Source of the DNA: Sorangium cellulosum
Lineage (GTDB): Bacteria > Myxococcota_A > Polyangia > Polyangiales > Polyangiaceae
Direction of reading: 5' to 3'
DNA length: 64,000 bases
NCBI RefSeq assembly: GCF_004135735.1
Contig: NZ_CP012670.1
Location: forward strand, 5,472,501 to 5,536,500
Positions 8,885 through 16,479 of this stretch are shown here, piece after piece. A program made the position numbers and the translations under genes. Below the pieces are notes generated by a model. That model was not told the origin of the DNA. It did not search any database and was given only the letters and a program-made list of their open reading frames with translations. Numbering within the stretch: the first letter of the stretch is position 1; every line of letters begins with the position of its first letter.

Positions 8885-9921
8885 GGTTGGATCGCAGCTT
8901 TTTCGTGCACCTCGGCCTGCTCTTCGCCGCGGCGTTGTTCGCGGTGCTCGTCTGGACGCGCGATAAGACGGCGTCCGCGCTGGCGGCCGCGGACGTGACC
9001 GTCTGGGCCGGCCGCGCCGACGACGTCGAGCGCGTCACGTTCGAGGCCGAGTCGAAGACCGTCGTCCTCGAGGCGAAGAAGGACAAGGAGGGGCGCTACT
9101 TCGTGGGCACCGCGGAGCGCCGGAAGAAGCCCCCGGTCGACAAGCCGAAGGACGACGTGCACGGCCACGGGGACGGGCACGAGCACGACGCCCCGCCCGC
9201 GGAGCCGGAGACGACGGTCAAGACGTTCGTCTCGGTGAGCGGTGGCAACAAGCTCGCCGAGGCGCTGGCCCCGCTGAAGGCCCTGCGCTCGATCGGCCGC
9301 ATCGCGGACGACCGGGCCGCCGAGTTCGGGCTCGACGAGCCGGAGGGGACGCTCACCGTCAAGCTCCGCGGCGCCGAGCGCAAGCTGGTCATCGGCGGCC
9401 CCACGCCGGGCGGCGCGGATCGCTACGCGCGCGACGAGGGCTCGGGCGAGGTGTACGCCATCAAGGGCGACATCTACCGCGATCTCGACACCGCGGACGG
9501 GCGGCTCATGGAGCGGGAGCTGCACGAGTGGAAGGACGTCGACCTCACCCGGGCGCGCGTCATCGTCGGGGACAAGCGCCGCGAGATCGTGCGCGGCGGC
9601 GACGAGGGCAAGAAATTCTGGGCCGACCCGTCGACCCCGGATCAGAACGACGAGACCGTCGCCAACTGGATGACCAAGCTCGACCGGCTCCGCCCCACGG
9701 AGTACGTGGCCGCGCCCCCCGAGCAGACGGAGGTCGTGGTGCGGGTCGAGTACGCCGGCAGCTCCGGCGACATCGGCTTCGTCGATCTGGTGAAGGGCCC
9801 CCCTGGATCGAGCGGCAAACCCGACTACTTCCTGGTCACGGAGCGCACCCGCCTCCACGGCAAGGTGTCCGCGAGCCTCGCGGAGCAGGTCGAGCAGGAC
9901 GTGGGCGCCGTCGTCAAGTAG
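8881..9921 (+). CDS. DUF4340 domain protein, partner of the GldG-like subunit
   Basis: A 346-residue protein with one N-terminal membrane anchor (SFFVHLGLLFAAALFAVLVW) and a periplasmic DUF4340 region built of repeated beta-rich units (segments such as GLDEPEGTLTVKL and RYARDEGSGEVYAI). DUF4340 proteins commonly end operons of ABC-2/GldG transporters, as here. An inserted linker at about residues 92-108 is rich in His and Asp (HGHGDGHEHDAPP), which could bind a divalent metal; that is an inference from composition only. The ATG overlaps the preceding stop codon, and the gene closes the four-gene cassette starting at 5104. Confidence 0.88.
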   Translation: MRLDRSFFVHLGLLFAAALFAVLVWTRDKTASALAAADVTVWAGRADDVERVTFEAESKTVVLEAKKDKEGRYFVGTAERRKKPPVDKPKDDVHGHGDGHEHDAPPAEPETTVKTFVSVSGGNKLAEALAPLKALRSIGRIADDRAAEFGLDEPEGTLTVKLRGAERKLVIGGPTPGGADRYARDEGSGEVYAIKGDIYRDLDTADGRLMERELHEWKDVDLTRARVIVGDKRREIVRGGDEGKKFWADPSTPDQNDETVANWMTKLDRLRPTEYVAAPPEQTEVVVRVEYAGSSGDIGFVDLVKGPPGSSGKPDYFLVTERTRLHGKVSASLAEQVEQDVGAVVK

Positions 9922-10068
9922 CCGCCGCGTCCGACGCACGCCGGAGCGGCCCGCCCGGGCGCCCGGCGTGCATCCCGCGGCCTGCGCCGCGCCCCGGGGC
10001 GCGAGCCGTACCCCCGGGATCGCTCTTTACTTGCAGTACCGGGTCCGGTGCTGCAACGCTCGTGCGCA

Positions 10069-10716
10069 ATGTTCCTTCGACGATGGCCTCCCCTGGCGCT
10101 GAGCGCTGCGGCGGCGCTCGCCGCGGCGTGCAGCGCGCCGCCTCCACCCCAACCCGTCACGCCGGCGCCGGTCGCGACGCCGACGTCTCCTCCTCCTCCG
10201 GCCCCTCCTCCGCCGAAGCCTTGCAAGGCGCTCGACGAGGGGTGCCAGGCGGAGGACTCGACCCGGGCGAAGATCGCCGGGAGCACGCTCGTCATCACGC
10301 CAGCGAAGGGCTGGACCTACGCGCAGGGAGAGAGCGCCACGCTCGCGCAGGCCGCGGACGACGGTCCGGCCCTCGCGACGGCGCAGGTCGACGTGGGCGA
10401 GGGCAAGCAGGCGGCCGAGAAGCGCGACGCCGCGCTCGCCGCGCTGGCGCAGGAGCTCGACGTCACGCTGCCCAAGAAGAAGGTGAACTGGAAGAGGCCG
10501 GACGACACCAAGGAGATCGCCGGCAAGAAGCTCGGCCTGTGGCAGCGGGAGGGCGCGATGCGCGGGGAGAGGAAGGGCCCGCTGCTCATCTTCGCCGACG
10601 CGGGCGAGGATGGGGAGATCGTGCTCGGGCTCGGCTTCGTGCCGGACGACGACGACTCCGGCGCCGACGCGACGATCCTGCAATCGATCGAGTCGATCTC
10701 GGTCGCGGAGGAGTGA
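10069..10716 (+). CDS. Lipoprotein of unknown function with Pro-rich linker
   Basis: A 215-residue protein started at the ATG at 10069, which gives a compact signal peptide (MFLRRWPPLALSAAAALAAA) and lipobox LAAAC, so Cys21 would be lipidated. A Pro/Ala-rich linker (about 24-52) tethers a mixed alpha/beta domain containing KITPAKG-like and LLIFADAGEDGEIVLGLGFV segments; I do not recognise a family. Two more cysteines (KPCKALDEGC) open the folded domain. The stop is four bases from the GTG of the pseudokinase gene, so the two form an operon and may act together at the envelope: lipoprotein outside, pseudokinase domain inside. Confidence 0.8.
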   Translation: MFLRRWPPLALSAAAALAAACSAPPPPQPVTPAPVATPTSPPPPAPPPPKPCKALDEGCQAEDSTRAKIAGSTLVITPAKGWTYAQGESATLAQAADDGPALATAQVDVGEGKQAAEKRDAALAALAQELDVTLPKKKVNWKRPDDTKEIAGKKLGLWQREGAMRGERKGPLLIFADAGEDGEIVLGLGFVPDDDDSGADATILQSIESISVAEE

Positions 10717-10720
10717 TCTC

Positions 10721-12433
10721 GTGACGGCACCGAACGTCGCGCCGGGCAGCGTCATCGCCGGGAGGTTCTCCGTCCGCGCGCTCCTCGGTTACGGGGGCGC
10801 GACGGCCACCTTCCGCGCGGTGACGGCGCAAGCGCGCGACGTCGCCCTCAAGCTCTACTCGCCCCTCATCGGTCAGCGCCCGGACGCGATGCAGCACCTG
10901 CAGCGGTACGTGGCCGAGACGAACAGGCTGCCGCAGGACCTCGTCGCGCACGTCCTCGAGGCGGGCTACGACCCGGCGACCGCCGCGCCCTTCACGGTGA
11001 CGGACATGCTCCTCATCCCGTCGCTCGCGGAGCTCGCGCAGCGGCGGCCGCTGAGCTTCGAGGAGGTCGGCGCCATGCTGCGCTCGCTCGCGGCGGTGCT
11101 CGACGCGGCCCACGCCCGCGATGTGCCGCACCACGGCCTCAAGCCGACGAACCTCTTCCTCGACCCGAGCGCTCCGGGCAACGTGAAGGTCGCGGATTTC
11201 GGGCCGGCGCTGGCGCGGAGCCTGCTGCCGACGCAGGAGGGCTACGTCCTCGCCGCGCCCTGGCTCGCGCCTGAGCAGCTTCAGCCGGGCGCGCGGGCCG
11301 GCGCTGCCGCCGACATCTTCTCCGCAGCGCTGCTCGCCTTCTTCGCGCTGACGGGCCGCTCGTACTGGCGCTCCTGCCAGGGCCAGGTGGACGTGGCCGC
11401 CTGGCAGCGCGAGCTCGTGGCGCCGCGCCTCCCCGCGTCGACGCGCGCGGCGGAGCTCGGCATTCCGCTGAGCCCGGCGCTGGACACCGCGTTCGCGCGC
11501 GCGCTCGCGCACGATCCGCGCGAGCGTTTCCGCACCGCGAGCGAGCTCGCGGCCGCGCTCAGCGGCTTCGCGGCGGCCGCGATCGAGGTGGGCGCGACGC
11601 TCGCCCTGTCCCCCTCGGTGAGCGAAGCGGTCGCGCCCCTGCCGCCGACATCGACGGTCGCCGTCGCCGCCGCCGGCGTGCACGCCCCGCAGCCGCCGAG
11701 CGAGGCCGCGCAGCCGTCGCCCTCGCCGCAGCCGTCGCCCTCGCCGCAGCCGTCGCCCTCGCCGGAGCTGGCTGCAGACGCACACGCCGCGGCGGCGCCT
11801 CCGGCCCAGCCCCCGGCGGCGTTCGTCCGGGCCGCCGTCTCGGCCGTCAATCCCCTCGGCACCTCGCCGCGATCGCCCTGGAGCAAGGCGGCGTCCCTGA
11901 CGGTGGGCATCGCTGCGGCCCTGCTCGTCGCGGGCACCGCCGCCGCGTGGTTCGCCCTGGACCGCGACGACGCGGAGCCGCCGAGCCCCAGCGCCTCGGC
12001 CAGCAGCGCCGCCGTGGCCCCGTTGCCGCCCGCCGATCCGCCGGCGCCTGCCGCGGATGGCAGCGCGCAGGCGGTGGAGCCTCCGGCTGCGAGCGCGGTC
12101 GAGCCCCCGGTCGACGCGGGCGCCGCGGCCGACGCGGAGGCGCCGATCGACGCGCCGGTCACGATCACCTGCAAGCCCGTCTCCTGCGAGGAGATCGCGA
12201 TCGACGGCAAGGTGGTCGAGGATCCGGCGGCGGAGCTCCGGCTCACCCCGGGGCTGCACCGGGTGAGCGTGAAGCGCTCCGGCTACTACCCGCAGAGCAA
12301 GGGCGTCACGGTGAAGGCCGGCGCGCCGGTCGTTCAGGAGTTCGAGCTCACCGCGATCCCCCCCGCGCCGGCCCGGCCTGCGGGGCAGGCCACGAACAAG
12401 CCTTGCGGCAAGTTCCTCAAGCGCTGCAAGTAG
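10721..12433 (+). CDS. Membrane pseudokinase (Ser/Thr kinase-like) with PEGA domain
   Basis: A 570-residue protein from GTG 10721. The N-terminal 290 residues have a Ser/Thr-kinase fold: Gly-loop GYGGATATF (23-31), Lys44 in VALKLY, DFG at 159-161 and APEQL at 183-187. The catalytic loop reads HHGLKPTN (137-144), so the proton-accepting Asp of HRD is Gly139 and phosphotransfer is probably lost. A Pro/Ser linker holding three QPSPSP units (DNA repeat 11711-11764, 3 x 18 bp) leads to one membrane span (about 390-412) and an extracytoplasmic PEGA domain near the C-terminus with the motifs PGLHRVSV and GYYPQSKGV. I infer a signalling scaffold. It forms an operon with the upstream lipoprotein and converges on xerC/D 24 bases away. 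Confidence 0.88.
   Translation: MTAPNVAPGSVIAGRFSVRALLGYGGATATFRAVTAQARDVALKLYSPLIGQRPDAMQHLQRYVAETNRLPQDLVAHVLEAGYDPATAAPFTVTDMLLIPSLAELAQRRPLSFEEVGAMLRSLAAVLDAAHARDVPHHGLKPTNLFLDPSAPGNVKVADFGPALARSLLPTQEGYVLAAPWLAPEQLQPGARAGAAADIFSAALLAFFALTGRSYWRSCQGQVDVAAWQRELVAPRLPASTRAAELGIPLSPALDTAFARALAHDPRERFRTASELAAALSGFAAAAIEVGATLALSPSVSEAVAPLPPTSTVAVAAAGVHAPQPPSEAAQPSPSPQPSPSPQPSPSPELAADAHAAAAPPAQPPAAFVRAAVSAVNPLGTSPRSPWSKAASLTVGIAAALLVAGTAAAWFALDRDDAEPPSPSASASSAAVAPLPPADPPAPAADGSAQAVEPPAASAVEPPVDAGAAADAEAPIDAPVTITCKPVSCEEIAIDGKVVEDPAAELRLTPGLHRVSVKRSGYYPQSKGVTVKAGAPVVQEFELTAIPPAPARPAGQATNKPCGKFLKRCK
11711..11764 (+). repeat. Three perfect 18-bp repeats inside the pseudokinase gene
   Basis: Three identical copies of CAGCCGTCGCCCTCGCCG encode Gln-Pro-Ser-Pro-Ser-Pro units in the linker between kinase-like domain and membrane span. 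The unit keeps frame, so copy-number change would only alter linker length. Confidence 0.85.
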
Positions 12434-12457
12434 CCTCGGCGCGTGGGCGCGGCGCGC

Positions 12458-13354
12458 TCACGCGCGAGGATGCGCGCGCCGGTACGCGGCGCGCACGTGG
12501 TCGTCCGCGAGGTGCGTGTAGATCTCGGTCGTCACGACGTTGGCGTGGCCGAGGAGCGCCTGCACGCTCCGGAGATCGGCGCCTCCTTCGAGCAGGTGGG
12601 TCGCGAACGAGTGGCGCAGCTTGTGCGGCGAGCTCGGCTTGCCGATGCCCACGGCGCGCGCGTACCCCCCGAGGAGCTTCCACACCGCCTGCCGGGTGAG
12701 CGCTCCGCCGCGCGGGGAGAGGAACAGCACCTGCGTCGCCGCGCTGCGCGGGTGCGTGCCGCGCACCTCCAGGTACGCGTCGATGGCGGCGAGCGCCGGC
12801 TCGCCGAGCGGCACGAGCCGCCGCTTCCCGCCCTTGCCGAGCGCCACCACGATCCCCTTGCGTCGCTCGATGTCCGCGACCCTGAGCCGCACCACCTCGC
12901 TCACGCGCAGGCCGGCTGCGTACATCACGTGGAGCATCGCGCGATCGCGCAGCCCCTTGAACGTCCCCTGCTCGGGCGCCTCGAGCAGGAGCGCGATCTC
13001 GTCGAACGAGAGCACCTTGGGCAGCCGCCGCCCGACCCGGGGCCGCTCGATCAGCGCGCACGGGTCCCGCTCGATGCGGCGCTCGCGGAGCAGGAAGCGG
13101 ACGAACCCCCGGACCGCGGAGAGGTGGCGGGCCGCCGAGCTGGCGCTCATCCCCGCCTCCCCCAGGGCGACCAGGTAGGTGCCGATCAGCGCTTGATCCA
13201 GGCCCTCGACCGTCGTGATCCCGGCCGCCTCCGCGTGCGCGACGAGCCGTGCGAGGTCGTGGCCGTACGCCTCGAGCGTCAGGGGCGAGAGCGCCCGCTC
13301 GACGCGGAGGTGATCCAGGAACGCGTCCACCCAGGTCGCGAGATCCACGCCCAA
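12458..13354 (-). CDS. xerD: Tyrosine recombinase, XerC/XerD type
   Basis: A 298-residue site-specific recombinase. The N-terminal SAM-like core-binding domain covers about 1-95, and the catalytic domain carries all six family residues: Arg150 (AAGLRVSE), Lys174 (GKGGK), His244 and Arg247 (HKLRHSFATH), His270 (LGHANVVTT) and Tyr279 (EIYTH). Length and motifs fit XerC/XerD, which resolve chromosome dimers at dif with FtsK; the XerD label rests on general resemblance and could be XerC. It starts with TTG at 13354, and GTG at 13348 is an alternative. No transposon or integron features surround it, so a housekeeping role is more likely than a mobile one. Confidence 0.9.
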   Translation of the reverse strand: MGVDLATWVDAFLDHLRVERALSPLTLEAYGHDLARLVAHAEAAGITTVEGLDQALIGTYLVALGEAGMSASSAARHLSAVRGFVRFLLRERRIERDPCALIERPRVGRRLPKVLSFDEIALLLEAPEQGTFKGLRDRAMLHVMYAAGLRVSEVVRLRVADIERRKGIVVALGKGGKRRLVPLGEPALAAIDAYLEVRGTHPRSAATQVLFLSPRGGALTRQAVWKLLGGYARAVGIGKPSSPHKLRHSFATHLLEGGADLRSVQALLGHANVVTTEIYTHLADDHVRAAYRRAHPRA

Positions 13355-13499
13355 CGCTACTGCGAAACCGCCGAAGCGCGCCAGAAAGCCGGACCCGGGC
13401 GGGCGTCCCCTGGACGTCCGGACCCCCTGGACAGCGAACCAGCCTCATCCATTTCTTGCGATCCGGAAACTGGCCGTCCCCGTTCCAGCCGGGCGCGGA

Positions 13500-14378
13500 A
13501 TGCGTCAGAGTGTGGCGGTGGTGTCACCCTTCGAGGTCGTCGAGCCCCGCGGAGCGGAAAGCCCGGTCCTCGTCGAAGTACCGCATGCGGGCGTCCACAT
13601 CGATCCCGAGTCGCTGTCCTGGACCGTCGCGCCGGCGCGTAGCATCGGGCGCGACGCGGATCTGTATGTGGACGCGCTCTTCCAGGACGCCCCGAGCGAG
13701 GGAGCGACGCTCCTGTTCTCGCGGATGAGCCGTCTGGTCATCGATCTCAACCGGAGCGAGGCCGACTGCGACGGCGACGCGGTCGAGGGCGGAGGCCGGG
13801 CGCCGTGTCCGAGGGGGCTCATCTGGCGCCTGACGACGGACGGCGAGCCCGTCCTCGCCGCTCGCCTCCCGAGGCGCGAGGTGGAGCGCCGGCTCGATCG
13901 CTTCTACCGGCCTTACCACCGCAGCCTGAGCGCCATCCTCGCTCGAAAACGCGAGCGCTTCGGCTTCGCGATCCTCCTCTGCGCCCACTCGATGCCGAGC
14001 CAGAGCCGCCGCGGCCATGCGGAAGGCGCCGTCGGCCGCGCCGACATCGTCCCGGGGACCCGCGGGCGGACGACCGCCGCCGGCGCGGTGATCGACCTGG
14101 TCGACCAGCATGCGCGGGCCTCTGGCTTCTCCGTGCGGCATGACGACCCCTACAAGGGGGGATTCAGCACGGCCCATTACGGGCAACCGCACCGTGCCGT
14201 CCACGCCGTGCAGATCGAGATTGCACGCAGGCTGTACATGGATGAGCAATCCCTTGGCATGGATGGGCAAGGATTCACCGCCGTGCGAGACTTCGGGCGC
14301 ACCCTGGTCGCGCGGCTCACCTCGGCCGAGCTGCTCGGTCAGCTCCGCAGCAACCCCCTCGACGCCCGTGAGATCTGA
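13500..14378 (+). CDS. N-formylglutamate amidohydrolase family protein
   Basis: A 292-residue cytoplasmic hydrolase. The motifs VLVEVPHAGVHIDPE near the start, SRLVIDLNRSE in the middle, and DDPYKGGFSTAHYG plus VHAVQIEIARRLYM near the end match the FGase family, which releases formate from N-formyl-L-glutamate at the end of histidine degradation or acts on related N-acyl compounds. The His of PHAG, the conserved Arg of DLNR and the CAHSM segment are likely metal and substrate ligands. Neighbours are not histidine-utilisation genes, so its real substrate is uncertain. The ATG at 13500 follows about 145 bases of non-coding DNA after the xerD start. Confidence 0.88.
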   Translation: MRQSVAVVSPFEVVEPRGAESPVLVEVPHAGVHIDPESLSWTVAPARSIGRDADLYVDALFQDAPSEGATLLFSRMSRLVIDLNRSEADCDGDAVEGGGRAPCPRGLIWRLTTDGEPVLAARLPRREVERRLDRFYRPYHRSLSAILARKRERFGFAILLCAHSMPSQSRRGHAEGAVGRADIVPGTRGRTTAAGAVIDLVDQHARASGFSVRHDDPYKGGFSTAHYGQPHRAVHAVQIEIARRLYMDEQSLGMDGQGFTAVRDFGRTLVARLTSAELLGQLRSNPLDAREI

Positions 14379-14391
14379 TCCGGCTCCATCG

Positions 14392-15597
14392 ATGGAAAAG
14401 CCTTACGGAGAGGCGAACCGCGAGCGCCCCCCAGCAAGTCGCCGCACGACCGCCGGACGGGACCGGGCCACTCCGACCGAGCCCGACGGAAGCGGCGTGG
14501 CCGGTAGCTCGGCCGGTGGTTCCGCGGGCGAGCCCCCTCCTGCGTCATCAGGCGGGGCCGTGTCGGCCGAGCCCCCTCCTGCGGCATCAGGCGGGGCCGT
14601 GTCGGCCGAGCCCCCTCCTGCGGCATCAGGCGGGGCCGTGTCGGCCGAGCCCCCTCCTGTGGCATCGGGCGGTGCCGTGCCGGCGGAGCAACACGCCGGC
14701 TCGGGCCCGGGCGTCACGGCCGAGGAGATGCCCCCGAGCGCGCCGCGCGAGAAGATCACGAAGCCGTTGCTTGCGTCCGAGGCGCTCATGGAGGATCTGG
14801 CGCCGATCCGGCCGGGGCAGGATGCGGCCCGCATCTGGTGCGCTGCTGTGGGCGCGGGCTTCCTGATCCTGGGCGGCCTGTCGATCGCAGGGCTCCGTCC
14901 GGACGGCGTGATCGCGGGGCCTCCCGCGTTCGTTCTGGGCCTCGTCGCCCTGTTCGCCGCGCTGACGTCGGTGAGCTACCGACAGCGGGCCATCGCGATG
15001 GTGGTGCTGGGGGCGATCGCGACCCTCCTCGGCCTGAGGAGCACCGGGTCTGCCAGCGACATCGGCTGGGGAGCGGCCCGGGCCGTGGCGGCGACGGCGC
15101 TCCCGGCGGCGCTCGTCTTCCGGTCTCGCTACCGGGCCTATACCGGCGCACGCTGGCTGCTCGTCGCCGCTTTCCTCGTTTCGCTCCCGTCGTTCGGGGA
15201 GGCCGTCGCCCGGCTCGCGTTGCTCGACCCGCACCTGGGCCAGCTCGGCGCCTTGATGGTGGTCGTGGCCGTGCTGTCCAGCCTCACGGGCTTCATGGGG
15301 GCGGAGACGACGGGCGCCGGGGCGTTCCTTGCCGTCACGGTGGTGCTTGCCTTCACGGCCGATCTGATCATCGGCGGGCTCGCCCAGCTCGGTCACTTCT
15401 CGGCCCGGGACGTCGCGAGCGTGCTCGTCGGGGCGCTGGCGTTCGCGGCGACGGCCGCCATCACGAGCCTCGGTCTGTTTCAGATCCTGGCCTGGCGCCT
15501 GGCCGCCGACGCGCGCCGCATCAATCTCCACTCGCCCCCGAGCGACAAGGACGGCCCGGACCGGCGGCCTCCATCGGGCGGCGAGTGGCTGACCTAG
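14392..15597 (+). CDS. Multi-span membrane protein with Ala/Pro/Gly repeat region
   Basis: A 401-residue protein of unknown function. The first 130 residues are a disordered, Ser/Ala/Gly/Pro-rich cytoplasmic-looking region containing four 13-residue repeats (AEPPPAASGGAVS type). The rest has about seven to eight predicted membrane spans, including AAVGAGFLILGGLSIAGL, AFVLGLVALFAAL, IAMVVLGAIATLLGL and LGALMVVVAVLSSLTGFMG. No transporter or enzyme motif is recognised. The ATG at 14392 lies 13 bases after the amidohydrolase stop, so the two may be co-transcribed. An ATG further upstream in frame would run inside the amidohydrolase gene and is rejected. Confidence 0.75.
   Translation: MEKPYGEANRERPPASRRTTAGRDRATPTEPDGSGVAGSSAGGSAGEPPPASSGGAVSAEPPPAASGGAVSAEPPPAASGGAVSAEPPPVASGGAVPAEQHAGSGPGVTAEEMPPSAPREKITKPLLASEALMEDLAPIRPGQDAARIWCAAVGAGFLILGGLSIAGLRPDGVIAGPPAFVLGLVALFAALTSVSYRQRAIAMVVLGAIATLLGLRSTGSASDIGWGAARAVAATALPAALVFRSRYRAYTGARWLLVAAFLVSLPSFGEAVARLALLDPHLGQLGALMVVVAVLSSLTGFMGAETTGAGAFLAVTVVLAFTADLIIGGLAQLGHFSARDVASVLVGALAFAATAAITSLGLFQILAWRLAADARRINLHSPPSDKDGPDRRPPSGGEWLT
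14527..14682 (+). repeat. Four 39-bp tandem repeats in the membrane-protein gene
   Basis: Units begin at 14527, 14566, 14605 and 14644. The inner two are identical; the first and last differ at a few bases. Each codes for 13 residues (AEPPPAASGGAVS-like), so expansion stays in frame. Confidence 0.88.
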
Positions 15598-15649
15598 CGC
15601 CGAACGTCGAATTTCCGGCGTGCCGAGGCACATGACCCCCGGTGGACGC

Positions 15650-15678
15650 TTGACATGTCCCCCGGCTTCCTTCACTTT
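15650..15678 (+). promoter_or_regulatory. Possible sigma70 promoter of rpmB
   Basis: A perfect -35 box TTGACA lies at 15650-15655, about 130 bases before the L28 start. The -10 candidate at 16-17 bases spacing (TCACTT/CACTTT near 15672-15678) is weak, so only the -35 element is persuasive. Confidence 0.35.
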
Positions 15679-15783
15679 CCCGCGCTCCCGGGCCCCTGCT
15701 CCCCCGCGCAGGCCTTGTGCTCGGCCAATCTTGTCGATCAGGGTCGGGGCACCGACCGCGGTCCCCTTCCAACCGAGGACGTC

Positions 15784-16008
15784 ATGGCGAAGAGCGACAT
15801 CACTGGGAAGCGGAAGCTTCTGGCGCAGAATGTCTCCCACTCCAACATCAAGACGAAGCGCTGGCAGCTCGTGAACATCCAGACCCGGCGCGTCTGGGTC
15901 CCCGAGCTCAACCGCTTCGTGAAGCTCAACCTCACGACGCGCGACATCCGGACGATCGACAAGATCGGCGTCCTCGCGTACGCGAAGCGCCACGGCGTCG
16001 CGCTGTAG
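15784..16008 (+). CDS. rpmB: Large ribosomal subunit protein bL28
   Basis: A 74-residue basic protein starting MAKSDITGKRKLLAQNVSHS, with the bL28 pattern TGK...NVSHSNIKTKR...VPELNRFVKLNLTTRDIRTIDKIG. Length fits bL28. It has no cysteines, so it is the zinc-free form rather than the CxxC form; many bacteria swap these under zinc limitation, but no zinc-regulator site is visible here. It stands alone without rpmG. The start is the ATG at 15784. Confidence 0.95.
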   Translation: MAKSDITGKRKLLAQNVSHSNIKTKRWQLVNIQTRRVWVPELNRFVKLNLTTRDIRTIDKIGVLAYAKRHGVAL

Positions 16009-16287
16009 CAACGCATCGCGCCGGCGCGGCGTCCGGATCCCGAGGTCGCCGCTCCACGGTGGGCTGCGCGTGGCGCAGCCCTGTCATCTCGGGGCCTCGC
16101 CCCTCCCCCATCCCTGCATGCGAGGTGTGTAGCCATCCGCTGGATGGCTCAGGCCTGGCGCAACCAGCGCGCGCGTCACGGCCGGGCTCCGTGACCACGG
16201 CGCATTCCCGCGCGCGAGCGTGGACGCGCGTGAGCGTGCACCGTGCCCGCGCGTGAGCGTGCACCGCGTTGTTCAGCGGTCCCGCAC
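16009..16287. other. Intergenic region downstream of rpmB
   Basis: No gene is supported in this stretch. It contains a perfect 12-base palindrome CGCGCCGGCGCG just after the L28 stop and short runs rich in CGCGCGTGAGCG-like words near 16220-16265, which lead into the 32-bp repeat array. Confidence 0.4.
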
Positions 16288-16479
16288 GGCGCTGTCACCG
16301 GCCCGCGCCGGCTCCGCTTGGCGCTGTCACCGGCCCGCGCCGGCTCCGCTTGGCGCTGTCACCGGCCCGCGCCGGCTCCGCTTGGCGCTGTCACCGGCCC
16401 GCGCCGGCTCCGCTTGGCGCTGTCACCGGCCCGCGCCGGCTCCGCTTGGCGCTGTCACCGGCCCGCGCCGGCTCCGCTT
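16288..16479. repeat. Six perfect 32-bp tandem repeats overlapping the 3' end of the GGT-like gene
   Basis: Six identical, directly abutting 32-base units start at 16288, 16320, 16352, 16384, 16416 and 16448. Each begins GGCGCTGTCACC and carries a small hairpin CCGGC-CCGC-GCCGG. There are no spacers, so this is not a CRISPR array. The stop codon of the minus-strand GGT-like gene (16455-16457) is inside the last unit, so the array supplies its last residues and its 3' untranslated region. Complete identity suggests recent expansion. Confidence 0.95.

Noticed and set aside
12458..13354. Integrase of a mobile element
   Set aside because: The recombinase has XerC/D length and motifs, and no attachment sites, integron or phage genes surround it.
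16288..16479. CRISPR array
   Set aside because: The repeats are contiguous with no spacers and no cas genes are nearby.
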